From Gordonia effusa NBRC 100432 (GTDB lineage Bacteria > Actinomycetota > Actinomycetes > Mycobacteriales > Mycobacteriaceae): a DNA stretch of 64,000 nt. A program made the translations under genes and the position numbers. The stretch's first letter is position 1; the number at the start of each line of letters is the position of its first letter. Below the pieces are notes generated by a model. That model was not told the origin of the DNA. It was given only the letters and a program-made list of their open reading frames with translations, and ran no database searches. The stretch covers positions 18,687-82,686 of the forward strand of contig NZ_BAEH01000035.1 in the NCBI RefSeq assembly GCF_000241305.1, in the 5' to 3' direction. This document shows, piece after piece, positions 32,515 through 40,804 of the stretch.

Positions 32515-33309
32515 TTACCCAGCGGTAACCCCGGCGGCTGAAATCGCCCTGCCGAACAGCCCGACGAACTCATCGTCGGACATCGGTGAACGTGGTGTGC
32601 CGGCAGGTTTCGCGAAGTCGCTCGCTTCGCCGACCGACGTCAGCTGCACCGTGACCGGCACGGCGTCGGGCGCATCGAAGGTGAATCGTCCGGTGGCGTA
32701 CCCAGCTAGGCTGACCGATGTCGACACCGAGCCGTCGCCGATTCGCGTGCTCACCGTGCTGCGGAGCACGAACAGGTCGATGATCCGGAGCGAACCGACC
32801 CGCCCGACATATCCGGCGGTCGACGACTCCATCGCGGGTGCGTCGAGTCGAACATGGTCGGTGGTGATGACCGCGCCCTTCATCGACCCCGCGGTCACCG
32901 ACGTCGTGGTCCGAGCGCAGTCGCGGGTGCTGGTCCGAATGTCGGCGCCGACATCGCGGGTCACGGTCGACACCACTTCGGTGAGCCCCGCTGTCAGCGA
33001 CCTCGCGCCGAGGACAGCCGCATTCACCGGGGTCAGCGCCTTGTTGAATTGCTCATCCGCGGTCGGCCGGCACTGTTGCGGGCTGATCTCGGTACCGGCC
33101 GACAGCGTGAGTTGCTGCGAGTTGGCCGCGGTGAGGTCGTTGACGGTTAGCGACTCCGACGTAAATCCCGCCGGGAGGGCAGCCGGGGACAGCAGCATAT
33201 CCGCGGGCACCGGCCGCTCGACGTCGACTCCCCCGCCGCATCCGCTCACCAGTGCGGCGCCAATCAGCAGTCCCCCAAGCGCCGTCGGCAGGCGATACGG
33301 TTGGCTCAC
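32515..33309 (-). CDS. Hypothetical lipoprotein with sensor-like extracytoplasmic domain
   Basis: 264 aa from GTG 33309. A signal peptide with lipobox LVSGC puts the lipidated Cys at about residue 24. The mature domain (40-260) is alpha/beta with two further cysteines (QQCRPT, RDCART) that could form a disulfide. The layout resembles actinobacterial PknH-type or DUF5642-like sensor domains, but I cannot assign one. It is divergent from ramB, with 47 bp between the starts, so the two share a promoter region. A role in envelope sensing is speculative. Confidence 0.72.
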   Translation of the reverse strand: MSQPYRLPTALGGLLIGAALVSGCGGGVDVERPVPADMLLSPAALPAGFTSESLTVNDLTAANSQQLTLSAGTEISPQQCRPTADEQFNKALTPVNAAVLGARSLTAGLTEVVSTVTRDVGADIRTSTRDCARTTTSVTAGSMKGAVITTDHVRLDAPAMESSTAGYVGRVGSLRIIDLFVLRSTVSTRIGDGSVSTSVSLAGYATGRFTFDAPDAVPVTVQLTSVGEASDFAKPAGTPRSPMSDDEFVGLFGRAISAAGVTAG

Positions 33310-33356
33310 GGCCCAACCGTACCGTGGGTGCGTTCGAAAGAATCGGTGGTAGCACG

Positions 33357-34766
33357 GTGAGTAAGACCTATGTCGGCTCGCGACTTCGACAATTGCGCTC
33401 CGAACGCGGTATGTCCCAAGTTTCGCTAGCGCAGACCCTCGGCATTTCGCCGTCGTATCTGAACCAGATCGAACATGATGCCCGACCGCTGACGTCGATG
33501 GTGCTGTCGAGGATCACCGAGATATTCGGCATCGAGGCCAGCTTCTTCGATTCACAGGACAACGTCCGGCTCGTCGCCGAACTCCGCGAAGCGATGCTCG
33601 ACGAGGATGTCGAAGCCGCGGCCGCGGCAACCGATCCGCAAGCGGTAGCAGACATGGTCGCCAACAATCCCGCGATGGCACAGGCAATGGTCAATCTCCA
33701 CCGGCGCTACCGGGTGGTCACCGATCAATTGGCAGCGGCGACTGACGAACGTGGTGACCGCAGTATGCGCGGCAGTATCAGTGCCCCGCATGAAGAGGTG
33801 CGCGACTATTTCTATCAGCGCCGCAATTACATTCACGACCTCGACGTCGCCGCCGAGGAACTATCCACCCGGATGCGTATGCACTCCGGGGATGTTCGCC
33901 AGGCAATCGTCGATCGCCTGCAACGGGTACATGGGGTGTCACTCAACCGCCGAGTCGACCTCGGCGACTATGTGCTGCACCAATTCGACCCTGGCGCACG
34001 GCGACTCGATATCTCGGCCGCCCTGTCGGCCGGGCAACGCACCTTCAAGATCGCAGCCGAGTTGGCCTACCTCGAATACGGCGACCTGATGAACAATCTC
34101 GTCGACGAAGGCAATTTCACCACCGACGACGCCAGGTCGCTCGCCCTCCTTGGGCTGGCCAACTACTTCGCCGCCGCGACCATCCTGCCGTATACCCAAT
34201 TCCACGGCGCCGCAGAGGATTTCCGCTACGACATCGAACGTCTCTCCGCGTTCTACGCCGTGTCCTACGAAACAATCTGCCACCGACTCTCCACCCTGCA
34301 GCGACCCAATCTGCGCGGTATCCCGTGGTCATTCGTCCGCGTCGACCGAGCCGGGAATATGTCAAAACGACAGTCCGCCACCGGATTTCACTTCTCGTCC
34401 AGTGGCGGTACCTGTCCACTGTGGAATGTCTACGAGACCTTCGGCTCACCGGGAAAGATCCTCACCCAGATCGCACAGATGCCCGACGGCCGCAACTACT
34501 TCTGGGTTGCGCGCACTGTCGAGCGTCGAGCAACTCGATTCGGCCAGGCCGGCAAGACTTTTGCCATCGGGCTCGGCTGCGAGTTGCGCCATGCCGCGCG
34601 CGTGATCTATTCCGATGGTTTGGAAATCGGCCCGCAAGCCCGGGTAACGCAGATCGGTGCGGGCTGTCGGGTATGCGAACGCACCAACTGTCCGCAACGC
34701 GCGTTTCCCGCTCTCGGTGCCCGACTCGACATCAACGAGCATCGGAGCAGTGTGTCGCCGTACTGA
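33357..34766 (+). CDS. ramB: RamB-type transcriptional regulator of acetate/glyoxylate metabolism
   Basis: 469 aa from GTG 33357; the longer frame to 33252 covers the divergent promoter. Domains: N-terminal XRE HTH (about 5-60, MSQVSLAQTLGISPSYLNQI), a central ImmA/IrrE-type region (about 170-300, with AELAYLEYGDLMNNLV) and a C-terminal DUF2083 domain with a cysteine cluster (CPLWNVYE ... GCRVCERTNCPQRAFP). Length and order match Rv0465c and C. glutamicum RamB, which repress aceA/aceB and acetate-activation genes. The nearby aceA has matching boxes. It ends 12 bp before a convergent TetR gene. Confidence 0.92.
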   Translation: MSKTYVGSRLRQLRSERGMSQVSLAQTLGISPSYLNQIEHDARPLTSMVLSRITEIFGIEASFFDSQDNVRLVAELREAMLDEDVEAAAAATDPQAVADMVANNPAMAQAMVNLHRRYRVVTDQLAAATDERGDRSMRGSISAPHEEVRDYFYQRRNYIHDLDVAAEELSTRMRMHSGDVRQAIVDRLQRVHGVSLNRRVDLGDYVLHQFDPGARRLDISAALSAGQRTFKIAAELAYLEYGDLMNNLVDEGNFTTDDARSLALLGLANYFAAATILPYTQFHGAAEDFRYDIERLSAFYAVSYETICHRLSTLQRPNLRGIPWSFVRVDRAGNMSKRQSATGFHFSSSGGTCPLWNVYETFGSPGKILTQIAQMPDGRNYFWVARTVERRATRFGQAGKTFAIGLGCELRHAARVIYSDGLEIGPQARVTQIGAGCRVCERTNCPQRAFPALGARLDINEHRSSVSPY

Positions 34767-34778
34767 ACGTGCCGATGA

Positions 34779-35396
34779 TCAGTCGACGACGTAGCTTGCC
34801 AACATCGCCACCGCTCCCTCGATCACCACGCCGAAGTCGCGGTCGGGGTTGGCGAGGTACGCCAGGGTGAGGCCGTCGGTCACTACGATGACCAACGGTG
34901 CGAGTTCTTCCGGCGGCAGCGACCACCTGATGCCGCCGACGTTCGCGGCGATGATCAATAGTCGAGCCGCCAATTCGTAGTAGCCGTGGTAGAGCCGGCG
35001 CGCCAGATGGTCGATACCGCCGGTCCGCTGCGCATACAGCGCTAAGGAGACAAGGGCGCGCTCGGCCCCCGGGTCCGCGGCCAACTTGTCCAAATATGTT
35101 TGCAGCCCGATCCGAATAACGTCGCCGATCGTCGTCGAGCCCGGTGCGGCCGATTCCAATTCACTAACCAAAGCCTCGAACGAAGAGATTTCAGCTGTGA
35201 TGCCCGCTTCGACGACTTCCGCGAGTAGCCCGTCACGAGATCCGAAACTGTAGAACAGTCCGGATTGGCCAACGCCCGCCGCCTCGGCGATACGTCGCGT
35301 CGTCGCCGCCTCGACTCCGTCGGCGGCGATGATGCGCAGCGTCGCGTCAATGACCGATCGGCGCCGAATGTCGGTGGCCTGGCCTTTAGATGTCAC
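34779..35396 (-). CDS. TetR-family transcriptional regulator
   Basis: A 205-aa protein from GTG 35396. TetR HTH at about residues 10-55 (TRRIAEAAGVGQSGLFYSFG). The helical C-terminal domain contains RALVSLALYAQRTGGIDHLA and a conserved LPPEELAPLVIVVTDGL. It is divergent from the AhpD-like/methyltransferase pair, and a perfect dyad operator lies between them, so it probably represses that pair and itself. It is convergent with ramB. Confidence 0.86.
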   Translation of the reverse strand: MTSKGQATDIRRRSVIDATLRIIAADGVEAATTRRIAEAAGVGQSGLFYSFGSRDGLLAEVVEAGITAEISSFEALVSELESAAPGSTTIGDVIRIGLQTYLDKLAADPGAERALVSLALYAQRTGGIDHLARRLYHGYYELAARLLIIAANVGGIRWSLPPEELAPLVIVVTDGLTLAYLANPDRDFGVVIEGAVAMLASYVVD

Positions 35397-35442
35397 AACC
35401 TCAGTTTATCGACCGCCAACTTCACCCACGTTAATCGCTTGA

Positions 35443-35456
35443 ACTGACCATTCAGT
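35443..35456. promoter_or_regulatory. TetR operator ACTGA-N4-TCAGT
   Basis: ACTGACCATTCAGT is a perfect dyad in the 89-bp divergent region, 29 bp before the ATG of the AhpD-like gene. It has the usual shape of a TetR-family site. Confidence 0.6.
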
Positions 35457-35485
35457 ATTTCACCGGTATCAGCTACCGTGACTCC

Positions 35486-36028
35486 ATGAGCACCCCACGG
35501 ATCACCCCGGGCGGCCTGCGTGAACTCGGTCCATTCAACTGGACCTTCGCACGCGGAGCATCGCTTGTTACGGGAGTCGACGACGCACATATCTTTTCCA
35601 CACTCGGTCAGGCCAAGGGATTGTTCCGCGGCTGGTTGTACTACTCGGCGCGGATGATGCCGTTCGGCAAACTATCGCGCAAAGACACCGAGATGATCAT
35701 CATCCGGGTCGCACACCTGCGCGAATGTGAGTATGAGATGGACCATCACAAACGCCTCGGCGCGCGCGCCGGCATCAAAGGCGCGCTCTACGACAATGTG
35801 ATAGCCGGACCCGAAGCCGGCTGGGGCGACCGTGAACGCACGCTACTGCTGGCCACCGACGAACTGGTCAAGACTCGCGATATCTCCGACGGCGCATGGG
35901 AGGGGCTGCGTCGTCATCTCACCGAACCGCAACAAATCGCCTTCGTTCTGCTTGTCGGACAATATGATTCGCTCGCTACGACGCTGGGCACGTTGCGAAT
36001 CGAACGCGACACTAAGCGCCGACCATGA
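35486..36028 (+). CDS. Carboxymuconolactone-decarboxylase/AhpD-like protein (Rv0464c-like)
   Basis: A 180-aa helical protein. The family core is at about residues 60-100: SRKDTEMIIIRVAHLRECEYEMDHH. It keeps one cysteine, the His pair and Glu where AhpD has its second cysteine (C-x2-E instead of C-x2-C), so it is unlikely to be a thiol peroxidase partner. It belongs to the general CMD-like group, with unknown reaction. The position after ramB matches Rv0464c. The next gene starts inside its stop (ATGA), so the two are coupled. Confidence 0.85.
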   Translation: MSTPRITPGGLRELGPFNWTFARGASLVTGVDDAHIFSTLGQAKGLFRGWLYYSARMMPFGKLSRKDTEMIIIRVAHLRECEYEMDHHKRLGARAGIKGALYDNVIAGPEAGWGDRERTLLLATDELVKTRDISDGAWEGLRRHLTEPQQIAFVLLVGQYDSLATTLGTLRIERDTKRRP

Positions 36029-36663
36029 CATCTTTCGCCCAGCGCGTGATGCAGAACAAGGCGTTTTCCGTTATCTACCAAGATCTTTGGCGACCGACTT
36101 TCACCCGGATGTTCAGTTTCGGCGGTCGCGCGACGGCAGATTTCGACCGCGCGTTGGCTACTTATCTGAGCCGGCCCGGCGAACGGACGATTCTTGACGT
36201 CGCCTGCGGCCCGGGTAATTACACGGCCCGGTTGGCGGCCGGCCTCACCGGCGACGGTCGCTGCGTCGGCATCGACTTCGCTCCGTCGATGCTGAAGGCC
36301 GCCGTGCGCACCAACTCCGCCGCCCGAGCATCCTATGTTCGCGCCGATGGTCATGCTATCCCGTTCGCGGACAACACATTTGACACGGTCGCCTGCCTGG
36401 CAGCCCTCTATCTGATCCCCGACCCGCTGCCGGTGATCGACGAGTTGGCCCGGGTGTGCAAACCGGGCGGCGAGGTCGTCATCTTCACCTCGGTGCAGAC
36501 CGAGTTGACGCGGCTACCCGGCGTGGCGACAGTAGTCGGGGTCGGCGGCCTCCGCATATTCGAGACGTGGGAGATCACCGGACGCCTGCACGACGCCGGA
36601 TTCACCGACGTCGAGCAGACGATAATCGGGGTAGGACAGTATGTAATCGGGCGTAAGCCTTAG
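36025..36663 (+). CDS. Class I SAM-dependent methyltransferase
   Basis: A 212-aa protein. The SAM motif I is ILDVACGPGNYTARLAAGL (about residues 55-73), motif II GIDFAPSML, the post-motif region ADGHAIPFADNTFDTVAC, and motif IV-like LARVCKPGGEVVIF. Small-molecule methyltransferase of the UbiE/COQ5 type; substrate unknown. The start overlaps the AhpD-like stop by 4 nt, making a two-gene operon under the 35443 operator. Confidence 0.88.
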   Translation: MTSFAQRVMQNKAFSVIYQDLWRPTFTRMFSFGGRATADFDRALATYLSRPGERTILDVACGPGNYTARLAAGLTGDGRCVGIDFAPSMLKAAVRTNSAARASYVRADGHAIPFADNTFDTVACLAALYLIPDPLPVIDELARVCKPGGEVVIFTSVQTELTRLPGVATVVGVGGLRIFETWEITGRLHDAGFTDVEQTIIGVGQYVIGRKP

Positions 36664-36670
36664 CCTCCGA

Positions 36671-37162
36671 CTACGCGGCGAGCAAGTCGTCGATCTGGTT
36701 GATGGCACCGCTCGCGCCTTCGATGACACCCATGTCGAGGACCTTTTGTAGCCCCTCGGCGGTTTGATAGGTGCTCGTGTAGACCGCGCGCGTCTTTCCG
36801 TTGACGGTGCTGAACTGATAGTCGTTGCGCGCCACCGGCATATCCGGCACCGGGTTGAAGTCCTCGTCGGCAAACCCGTCGTCGAAGGAGAAGCTGTTCG
36901 GCTCGTCCACCGCGACGATCTGCCACCAGCCGGGGTACTTATCCCCCTCTGGACTGGTCATATAGTAGGTAACTCGTCCACCCGGCGCCAACTCGTGGTC
37001 GACGACGGTGGCCGGGTAGGTCGGCGGGCCCCAGATCTTCTCCAGTTGCCGCGGGTCGGCGTAGATTCCCCAGACCCGCTCGACCGGTGCGTCGAATTCC
37101 GCGGTAATGGTCAGGGTCAGGTCGTCGGTATCGCTTTTCACGTCGATAACAGGCATCTTCAT
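36671..37162 (-). CDS. SRPBCC/AHSA1-family protein
   Basis: 163 aa from ATG 37162 (AAGGATTG upstream); ATG 37198, coupled to the ArsR stop by ATGA, is an alternative. The start-like fold begins TITAEFDAPVERVWGIYADPRQLEKIWGP, classical for AHSA1-domain proteins paired with ArsR regulators. The C-terminal helix is LQKVLDMGVIEGASGAINQI. It probably binds a small hydrophobic ligand. It is co-transcribed with the ArsR gene directly upstream. Confidence 0.85.
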   Translation of the reverse strand: MKMPVIDVKSDTDDLTLTITAEFDAPVERVWGIYADPRQLEKIWGPPTYPATVVDHELAPGGRVTYYMTSPEGDKYPGWWQIVAVDEPNSFSFDDGFADEDFNPVPDMPVARNDYQFSTVNGKTRAVYTSTYQTAEGLQKVLDMGVIEGASGAINQIDDLLAA

Positions 37163-37194
37163 CAATCCTTCTGTGGTGGTTGAATTTTCGGACT

Positions 37195-37539
37195 TCATTC
37201 GGTCGGTCGTGGAATATCGGCGGCGAGCAAGTCGTCGATCCGAGCGATCCGGCCTCGCCAGACGGCTTCGATCTCGTCAAGCATCGATGCCACCGATCGG
37301 ACCGCTTCCACATCGCCGCTGGCCAACTGTTCGCGGCCACTGCGCCGCTTGGTGAGCAGCCCAGCCTTTTCCAGGACGGCGACGTGCTTTTGCACGGCGG
37401 CGAAACTCATGTCATAAGACTCCGCCAGCGCGCTGACCGAATACTCACCCGCCAACACACGCCGCAGAATGTCGCGTCTGGTGCGGTCGGCGAGAGAGTG
37501 GAACATCGCATCAGCTTTGTCCTCGTCAGCCTCGGTCAC
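37195..37539 (-). CDS. ArsR-family winged-helix regulator
   Basis: About 114 aa from GTG 37539; the TTG at 37554 lies inside the palindromic operator and is less likely. The winged helix (about 10-85) contains MFHSLADRTRRDILRRVLAG and SYDMSFAAVQKHVAVLEKAG. There is no metal-binding cysteine pair in the recognition or last helix, so it senses something other than metals. The ArsR-SRPBCC pairing is common in actinobacteria. It is divergent from a methyltransferase operon. Confidence 0.85.
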   Translation of the reverse strand: MTEADEDKADAMFHSLADRTRRDILRRVLAGEYSVSALAESYDMSFAAVQKHVAVLEKAGLLTKRRSGREQLASGDVEAVRSVASMLDEIEAVWRGRIARIDDLLAADIPRPTE

Positions 37540-37549
37540 ATTCCAATCA

Positions 37550-37567
37550 TACAACCGATCGGTTGTA
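37550..37567. promoter_or_regulatory. Perfect 18-bp palindrome, ArsR operator
   Basis: TACAACCGATCGGTTGTA is perfectly self-complementary and lies 11 bp before the ArsR start, in the divergent region toward the methyltransferase gene. CAACC-N4-GGTTG sites are typical for ArsR regulators paired with SRPBCC proteins, so autoregulation is likely. Confidence 0.65.
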
Positions 37568-37627
37568 CGTTGTCAAGCGTGCTAATTTAAAGTACGAAAT
37601 TGCTCTAAATTGGAGAGGCGATCATCG

Positions 37628-38440
37628 ATGGACTCAACCGAACTGCCGTTCGCGCAGCGAACACCGGCCGATATGCCCGGACACTGGCTGCTGGCGCGGC
37701 TCGGCAAGCGCGTACTTCGGCCCGGCGGCGCCGAACTCTCCGAACTCATGCTGAACGATTTGCCCATCGCGGGTGCCGACGTACTCGAAATCGCCCCCGG
37801 CCTCGGCCGGACCGCCACCGAAGTTCTCAATCGCGATCCGGGAAGCTATGTCGGAGTCGAATCCGACGCTGCCGCAGTGACACTCACCAAGTCGATCATC
37901 GGCGGCGCCGGTGAGGTCGTGGAGGCCGACGCTTCGGCGACCGGACTTCCCGACGCCTCGGTCGACATCGCGATCGGCGAGGCCATGCTCACCATGCAAT
38001 CGGCACGGGGTAAGGGCACCATCGTGGCCGAGGCGCATCGCGTCCTGCGCGACGGCGGACACTATGCCGTGCATGAGCTCGCCATCCATCCCGATACGTT
38101 GCCCGCCGAGGACAAGACCGAATTGCAACGCACACTTGCCCGGTCGATCAAAGTTAACGCGCGCCCACTAACCGAAGCAGAATGGCGGGAACTGTTCCTG
38201 GCCAACGGTTTTGAGGTGATACAGGTGCGCTTCGCGCCGATGGCACTATTGCAGCCGCGACGAATCATCGCCGACGAAGGCTTCATCGGCGCACTGCGCT
38301 TCATCGGCAACGTCATCCGCGACGGAGAGTCCCGAGCGCGAGTCCTGCAGATGCGATCGACGTTCCGCAAATACCGCGCCAATTTGGCCGCGATCGAACT
38401 GGTGGTCCGCAAGGTGCCGCAACCGGGCGAGGTAGGTTGA
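37628..38440 (+). CDS. SAM-dependent methyltransferase
   Basis: 270 aa from ATG 37628 with GGAGAGG 9-10 nt upstream. Motif I is VLEIAPGLGRTATEVL (about residues 45-60), then SYVGVESDAAAVTLTKSI, ADASATGLPDASVDIAIGEAML and HRVLRDGGHYAVHELAI. A C-terminal segment (QPRRIIADEGFIGALRF) is typical of a subgroup of actinobacterial type-11 methyltransferases. It overlaps the next gene by one base (TGATG) and is first in a three-gene operon with a cupin and a Cys-containing HTH regulator. Confidence 0.85.
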   Translation: MDSTELPFAQRTPADMPGHWLLARLGKRVLRPGGAELSELMLNDLPIAGADVLEIAPGLGRTATEVLNRDPGSYVGVESDAAAVTLTKSIIGGAGEVVEADASATGLPDASVDIAIGEAMLTMQSARGKGTIVAEAHRVLRDGGHYAVHELAIHPDTLPAEDKTELQRTLARSIKVNARPLTEAEWRELFLANGFEVIQVRFAPMALLQPRRIIADEGFIGALRFIGNVIRDGESRARVLQMRSTFRKYRANLAAIELVVRKVPQPGEVG

Positions 38441-38790
38441 TGACCGCCCGCGCCTCCAACGTCGCCGAGTGGACCGAAGTGGGCGGTCTGGACGCTATCG
38501 AAGACGGTCCCCGAGCGGATCGTCCGCTGGTCAAAGTCGAGGCCCGCGAGGACGGCGTCACCGTTGTCCGAATCGCCTTTACCGGCGGCCAGCGAATGCC
38601 CGATCACCAAGCGGCGCAGCCGATTCTCATCATGGGACAGCACGGTAGAGTCGAGGTGAACATCGCGGGCACAGCTGTTGCGGTGACCCCCGGTCGCGCC
38701 GTACACATCGCGGCGAATGTACGTCACGAGTTGTCCGCGCAAGACGCGGCATCGGTTACGCTGCTGGTCCTCAACTCCGCCGAGGCGTAG
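38440..38790 (+). CDS. Cupin-domain protein
   Basis: A 116-aa single-domain beta-barrel protein. The cupin pattern is visible as GGQRMPDHQAAQPILIMGQHG and VAVTPGRAVHIAANVRHELSA; His residues in MPDH and VRHEL could bind a metal, but the motif-1 pattern is incomplete. It overlaps the methyltransferase stop by one base and is followed after 43 bp by the HTH regulator. It may be a small sensor or isomerase; the function is not known. Confidence 0.78.
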   Translation: MTARASNVAEWTEVGGLDAIEDGPRADRPLVKVEAREDGVTVVRIAFTGGQRMPDHQAAQPILIMGQHGRVEVNIAGTAVAVTPGRAVHIAANVRHELSAQDAASVTLLVLNSAEA

Positions 38791-38833
38791 GTACTGCAGG
38801 GCATAGCCGAACCGGGCTAATGAAGGGAAGCAG

Positions 38834-39499
38834 ATGGCGACATCCGATCCGCGGGATGCGACCCTACAAATCCTGCGTTCTGCCACCGAGCCGATTGACG
38901 CCGGCGCCGTGGCCGATCTGCTCGGAGTTCACCTTACCACCGCCCGCTTCCATCTCAACAACCTGATCAAGACCGGTGATGTCACTACCACCGCGCTGCC
39001 GTCGGCGTCGGTGGGGCGCCCTCGACTCGGCTATCTGGCCGCCGCAACCGCACCCACCGGCGAATTGCTGAGCCTGCTACTCGGTCAGCTCGGGGCGACC
39101 GCCGGTGCCCGTGAACAGCGTGCTGCCGAAGCCGGTCATCTATGGGCAGCACAACACCCAGCCCCACCGCCGCCGACTCCGGTGCCCGACCCGGTCACCG
39201 TCGTCGCCGACGCACTCGCCGGACTCGGCTTCCAGGTGCGTTCGACGACCAGCGCATTCGGGTCTCACGAATTGCAGATTTGCTCGTGCCCGCTCAAAGA
39301 GCTCGGCGCAGACTATCCCGAAATAGCTCACGGCGTCGCGCGGGGAGCAATCGAAGAAGCACTCGCCGCAGCGTCGGCAACGCTCGGATCGCAATACGCG
39401 GTGACCGTGCGTCCCGATCTGAGCGGTGGCAACTGTGAGATCACGGTACGCCTGGCAGAACACGCACGACGTGATCGGGCCCACCCCGCTACACGGTAA
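38834..39499 (+). CDS. HTH regulator with C-terminal cysteines (SufR-like)
   Basis: A 221-aa protein. The winged helix at about 5-75 (VADLLGVHLTTARFHLNNLI) resembles ArsR/DeoR/SufR regulators. The C-terminal half has three cysteines in ICSCPLKEL and GGNCEITV, the arrangement that in SufR-type regulators ligates an Fe-S cluster or senses redox/NO. It is third in the methyltransferase-cupin operon and could regulate it. GAAGG upstream supports ATG 38834. Confidence 0.8.
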   Translation: MATSDPRDATLQILRSATEPIDAGAVADLLGVHLTTARFHLNNLIKTGDVTTTALPSASVGRPRLGYLAAATAPTGELLSLLLGQLGATAGAREQRAAEAGHLWAAQHPAPPPPTPVPDPVTVVADALAGLGFQVRSTTSAFGSHELQICSCPLKELGADYPEIAHGVARGAIEEALAAASATLGSQYAVTVRPDLSGGNCEITVRLAEHARRDRAHPATR

Positions 39500-39500
39500 C

Positions 39501-39519
39501 TAAGGGTTGCCTTTCATAA
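39501..39519. promoter_or_regulatory. Candidate IdeR/DtxR iron box
   Basis: TAAGGGTTGCCTTTCATAA matches the DtxR/IdeR consensus (TWAGGTTAGSCTAACCTWA) at about 13 of 19 positions, 73 bp before the secreted-protein start. It could make the following secreted-protein/ABC genes iron-regulated. Moderate evidence only. Confidence 0.35.
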
Positions 39520-39591
39520 TTAAAATGAGTAGCGTCCTTTTTATTGCAGCAACATCTTCTGAGCTGCATCCACCCGAAAGGACACTCGGCA

Positions 39592-40068
39592 ATGCCAAAA
39601 CCGCTGCGCAGCATCTTCATCGTCGGCGCTTTGCTACTCGCCTTCGCCAGCACCGCGCTCGTCACGGCGCCCGCGCAAGCGAAGAACTTCCCACCCAACT
39701 TCACGGTGACCGCGGCCAATCCGACTCTCGGCGACCTCAACGACATCGTCGAATTCCTGGTGGAGACCCCGGCGTCGGATCAAGCCAAAGCAGCCAACGT
39801 CGAGGGCGGAATGAACTCGGTCGTCGTGCCGCGCACGGTGTATCAGCTCGGACTATTCCGCGCACCGCGCGGCTGGAACGACGTCACCGGCCCGCTGGTT
39901 CAGAAGGGCAACTCGGTCACCGCGACGCTCAACAGCGGATCGGCCGGTCGCCCCACCATCAAGATGACGATCGAGTTCAAGCGACTCGACGGCAATTGGA
40001 AACTCGCCGCCAGCTCGTTATGCCGGGGCGTCAAAACAGTCGGCCTCAACATCTATTGCAACAGCTAG
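39592..40068 (+). CDS. Secreted protein of the MTB12/CFP-2-like type
   Basis: 158 aa from ATG 39592 with AAGGA about 10 nt upstream. The signal peptide (SIFIVGALLLAFASTALVTA, cleavage after PAQA) is followed by a small alpha/beta domain: NPTLGDLNDIVEFLVETPAS, VEGGMNSVVVP, VQKGNSVTATLNSG, and the ending LDGNWKLAASSLCRGV with Cys near the C-terminus (IYCNS). The pattern VEGG ... V.a.l ... dG.WkLa resembles the low-molecular-weight antigen MTB12 domain. Role unknown. It is followed after 10 nt by an ABC transporter gene. Confidence 0.75.
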   Translation: MPKPLRSIFIVGALLLAFASTALVTAPAQAKNFPPNFTVTAANPTLGDLNDIVEFLVETPASDQAKAANVEGGMNSVVVPRTVYQLGLFRAPRGWNDVTGPLVQKGNSVTATLNSGSAGRPTIKMTIEFKRLDGNWKLAASSLCRGVKTVGLNIYCNS

Positions 40069-40078
40069 CGCCTGTTAC

Positions 40079-40804
40079 GTGATCGATATCGTCAACCTGC
40101 ACAAGGCTTTTCGCGCCGGGACAGGCAGGGCGAGCGGGGTCAGCGCATTGCACGACGTCTCGCTACGCCTGCCCGGCGGTGAGCTGAGTTATCTGCTGGG
40201 CCTCAACGGTGCGGGTAAGTCGACGCTGCTGCGCTGCATCTGCGGTCTATCGGCGCCGACGAGTGGTCGGGTTACCTTCGGCGGCAACGCCGTGACCACC
40301 CTCCCCGACCGTGCCCGCCAGATCGGAATACATCTGGAAGCCAACAGATTTCCCGCAGGACACACCGCGCGGCGATACCTGCGGTGGCGTGCCGCTACCG
40401 CCGGCGTACCGCGCCACCGCGTCGACGACGTCTTAGACGCCGTCGGCATGAGCGGATACGCCGATCGCAGGCTCGGTGGCTTCTCACTTGGCATGAGCCA
40501 GCGGATCGGTATCGCGGCGGCACTACTCGCCGATCCCCCGGTGCTACTCTTCGACGAGCCGCTCAACGGCCTCGATATCGCCGGAATCCATTGGGCGCGT
40601 TCACTACTGACCGACCTGGCGAATCAGGGACGCACGGTCGTCGTCGCTTCGCATCTGCTCGATGAGGTCGCGCGCACGGCGGATCGGATCATCCTGCTCG
40701 ATAGCGGCCGATTGATCGCAGATGCTCCACTCGCCGACTTCATCGGTGACGCGACGGATCTCGAAATCGCTTACCTGGCACACACTCGCGCGGTCGCCGG
40801 ATGA
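40079..40804 (+). CDS. ABC transporter ATP-binding protein
   Basis: A 241-aa protein from GTG 40079. Walker A LLGLNGAGKSTLLRCI (about residues 38-53), signature loop GGFSLGMSQR (a variant of LSGGQ), Walker B VLLFDEPLNGLD, and the switch His in VVVASHLLDEV. This is the ABC-2/drug-exporter type, usually paired with a separate permease, which follows with a 4-nt overlap (ATGA). An N-terminal insertion is absent; length is normal. The substrate is unknown. Confidence 0.9.
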   Translation: MIDIVNLHKAFRAGTGRASGVSALHDVSLRLPGGELSYLLGLNGAGKSTLLRCICGLSAPTSGRVTFGGNAVTTLPDRARQIGIHLEANRFPAGHTARRYLRWRAATAGVPRHRVDDVLDAVGMSGYADRRLGGFSLGMSQRIGIAAALLADPPVLLFDEPLNGLDIAGIHWARSLLTDLANQGRTVVVASHLLDEVARTADRIILLDSGRLIADAPLADFIGDATDLEIAYLAHTRAVAG

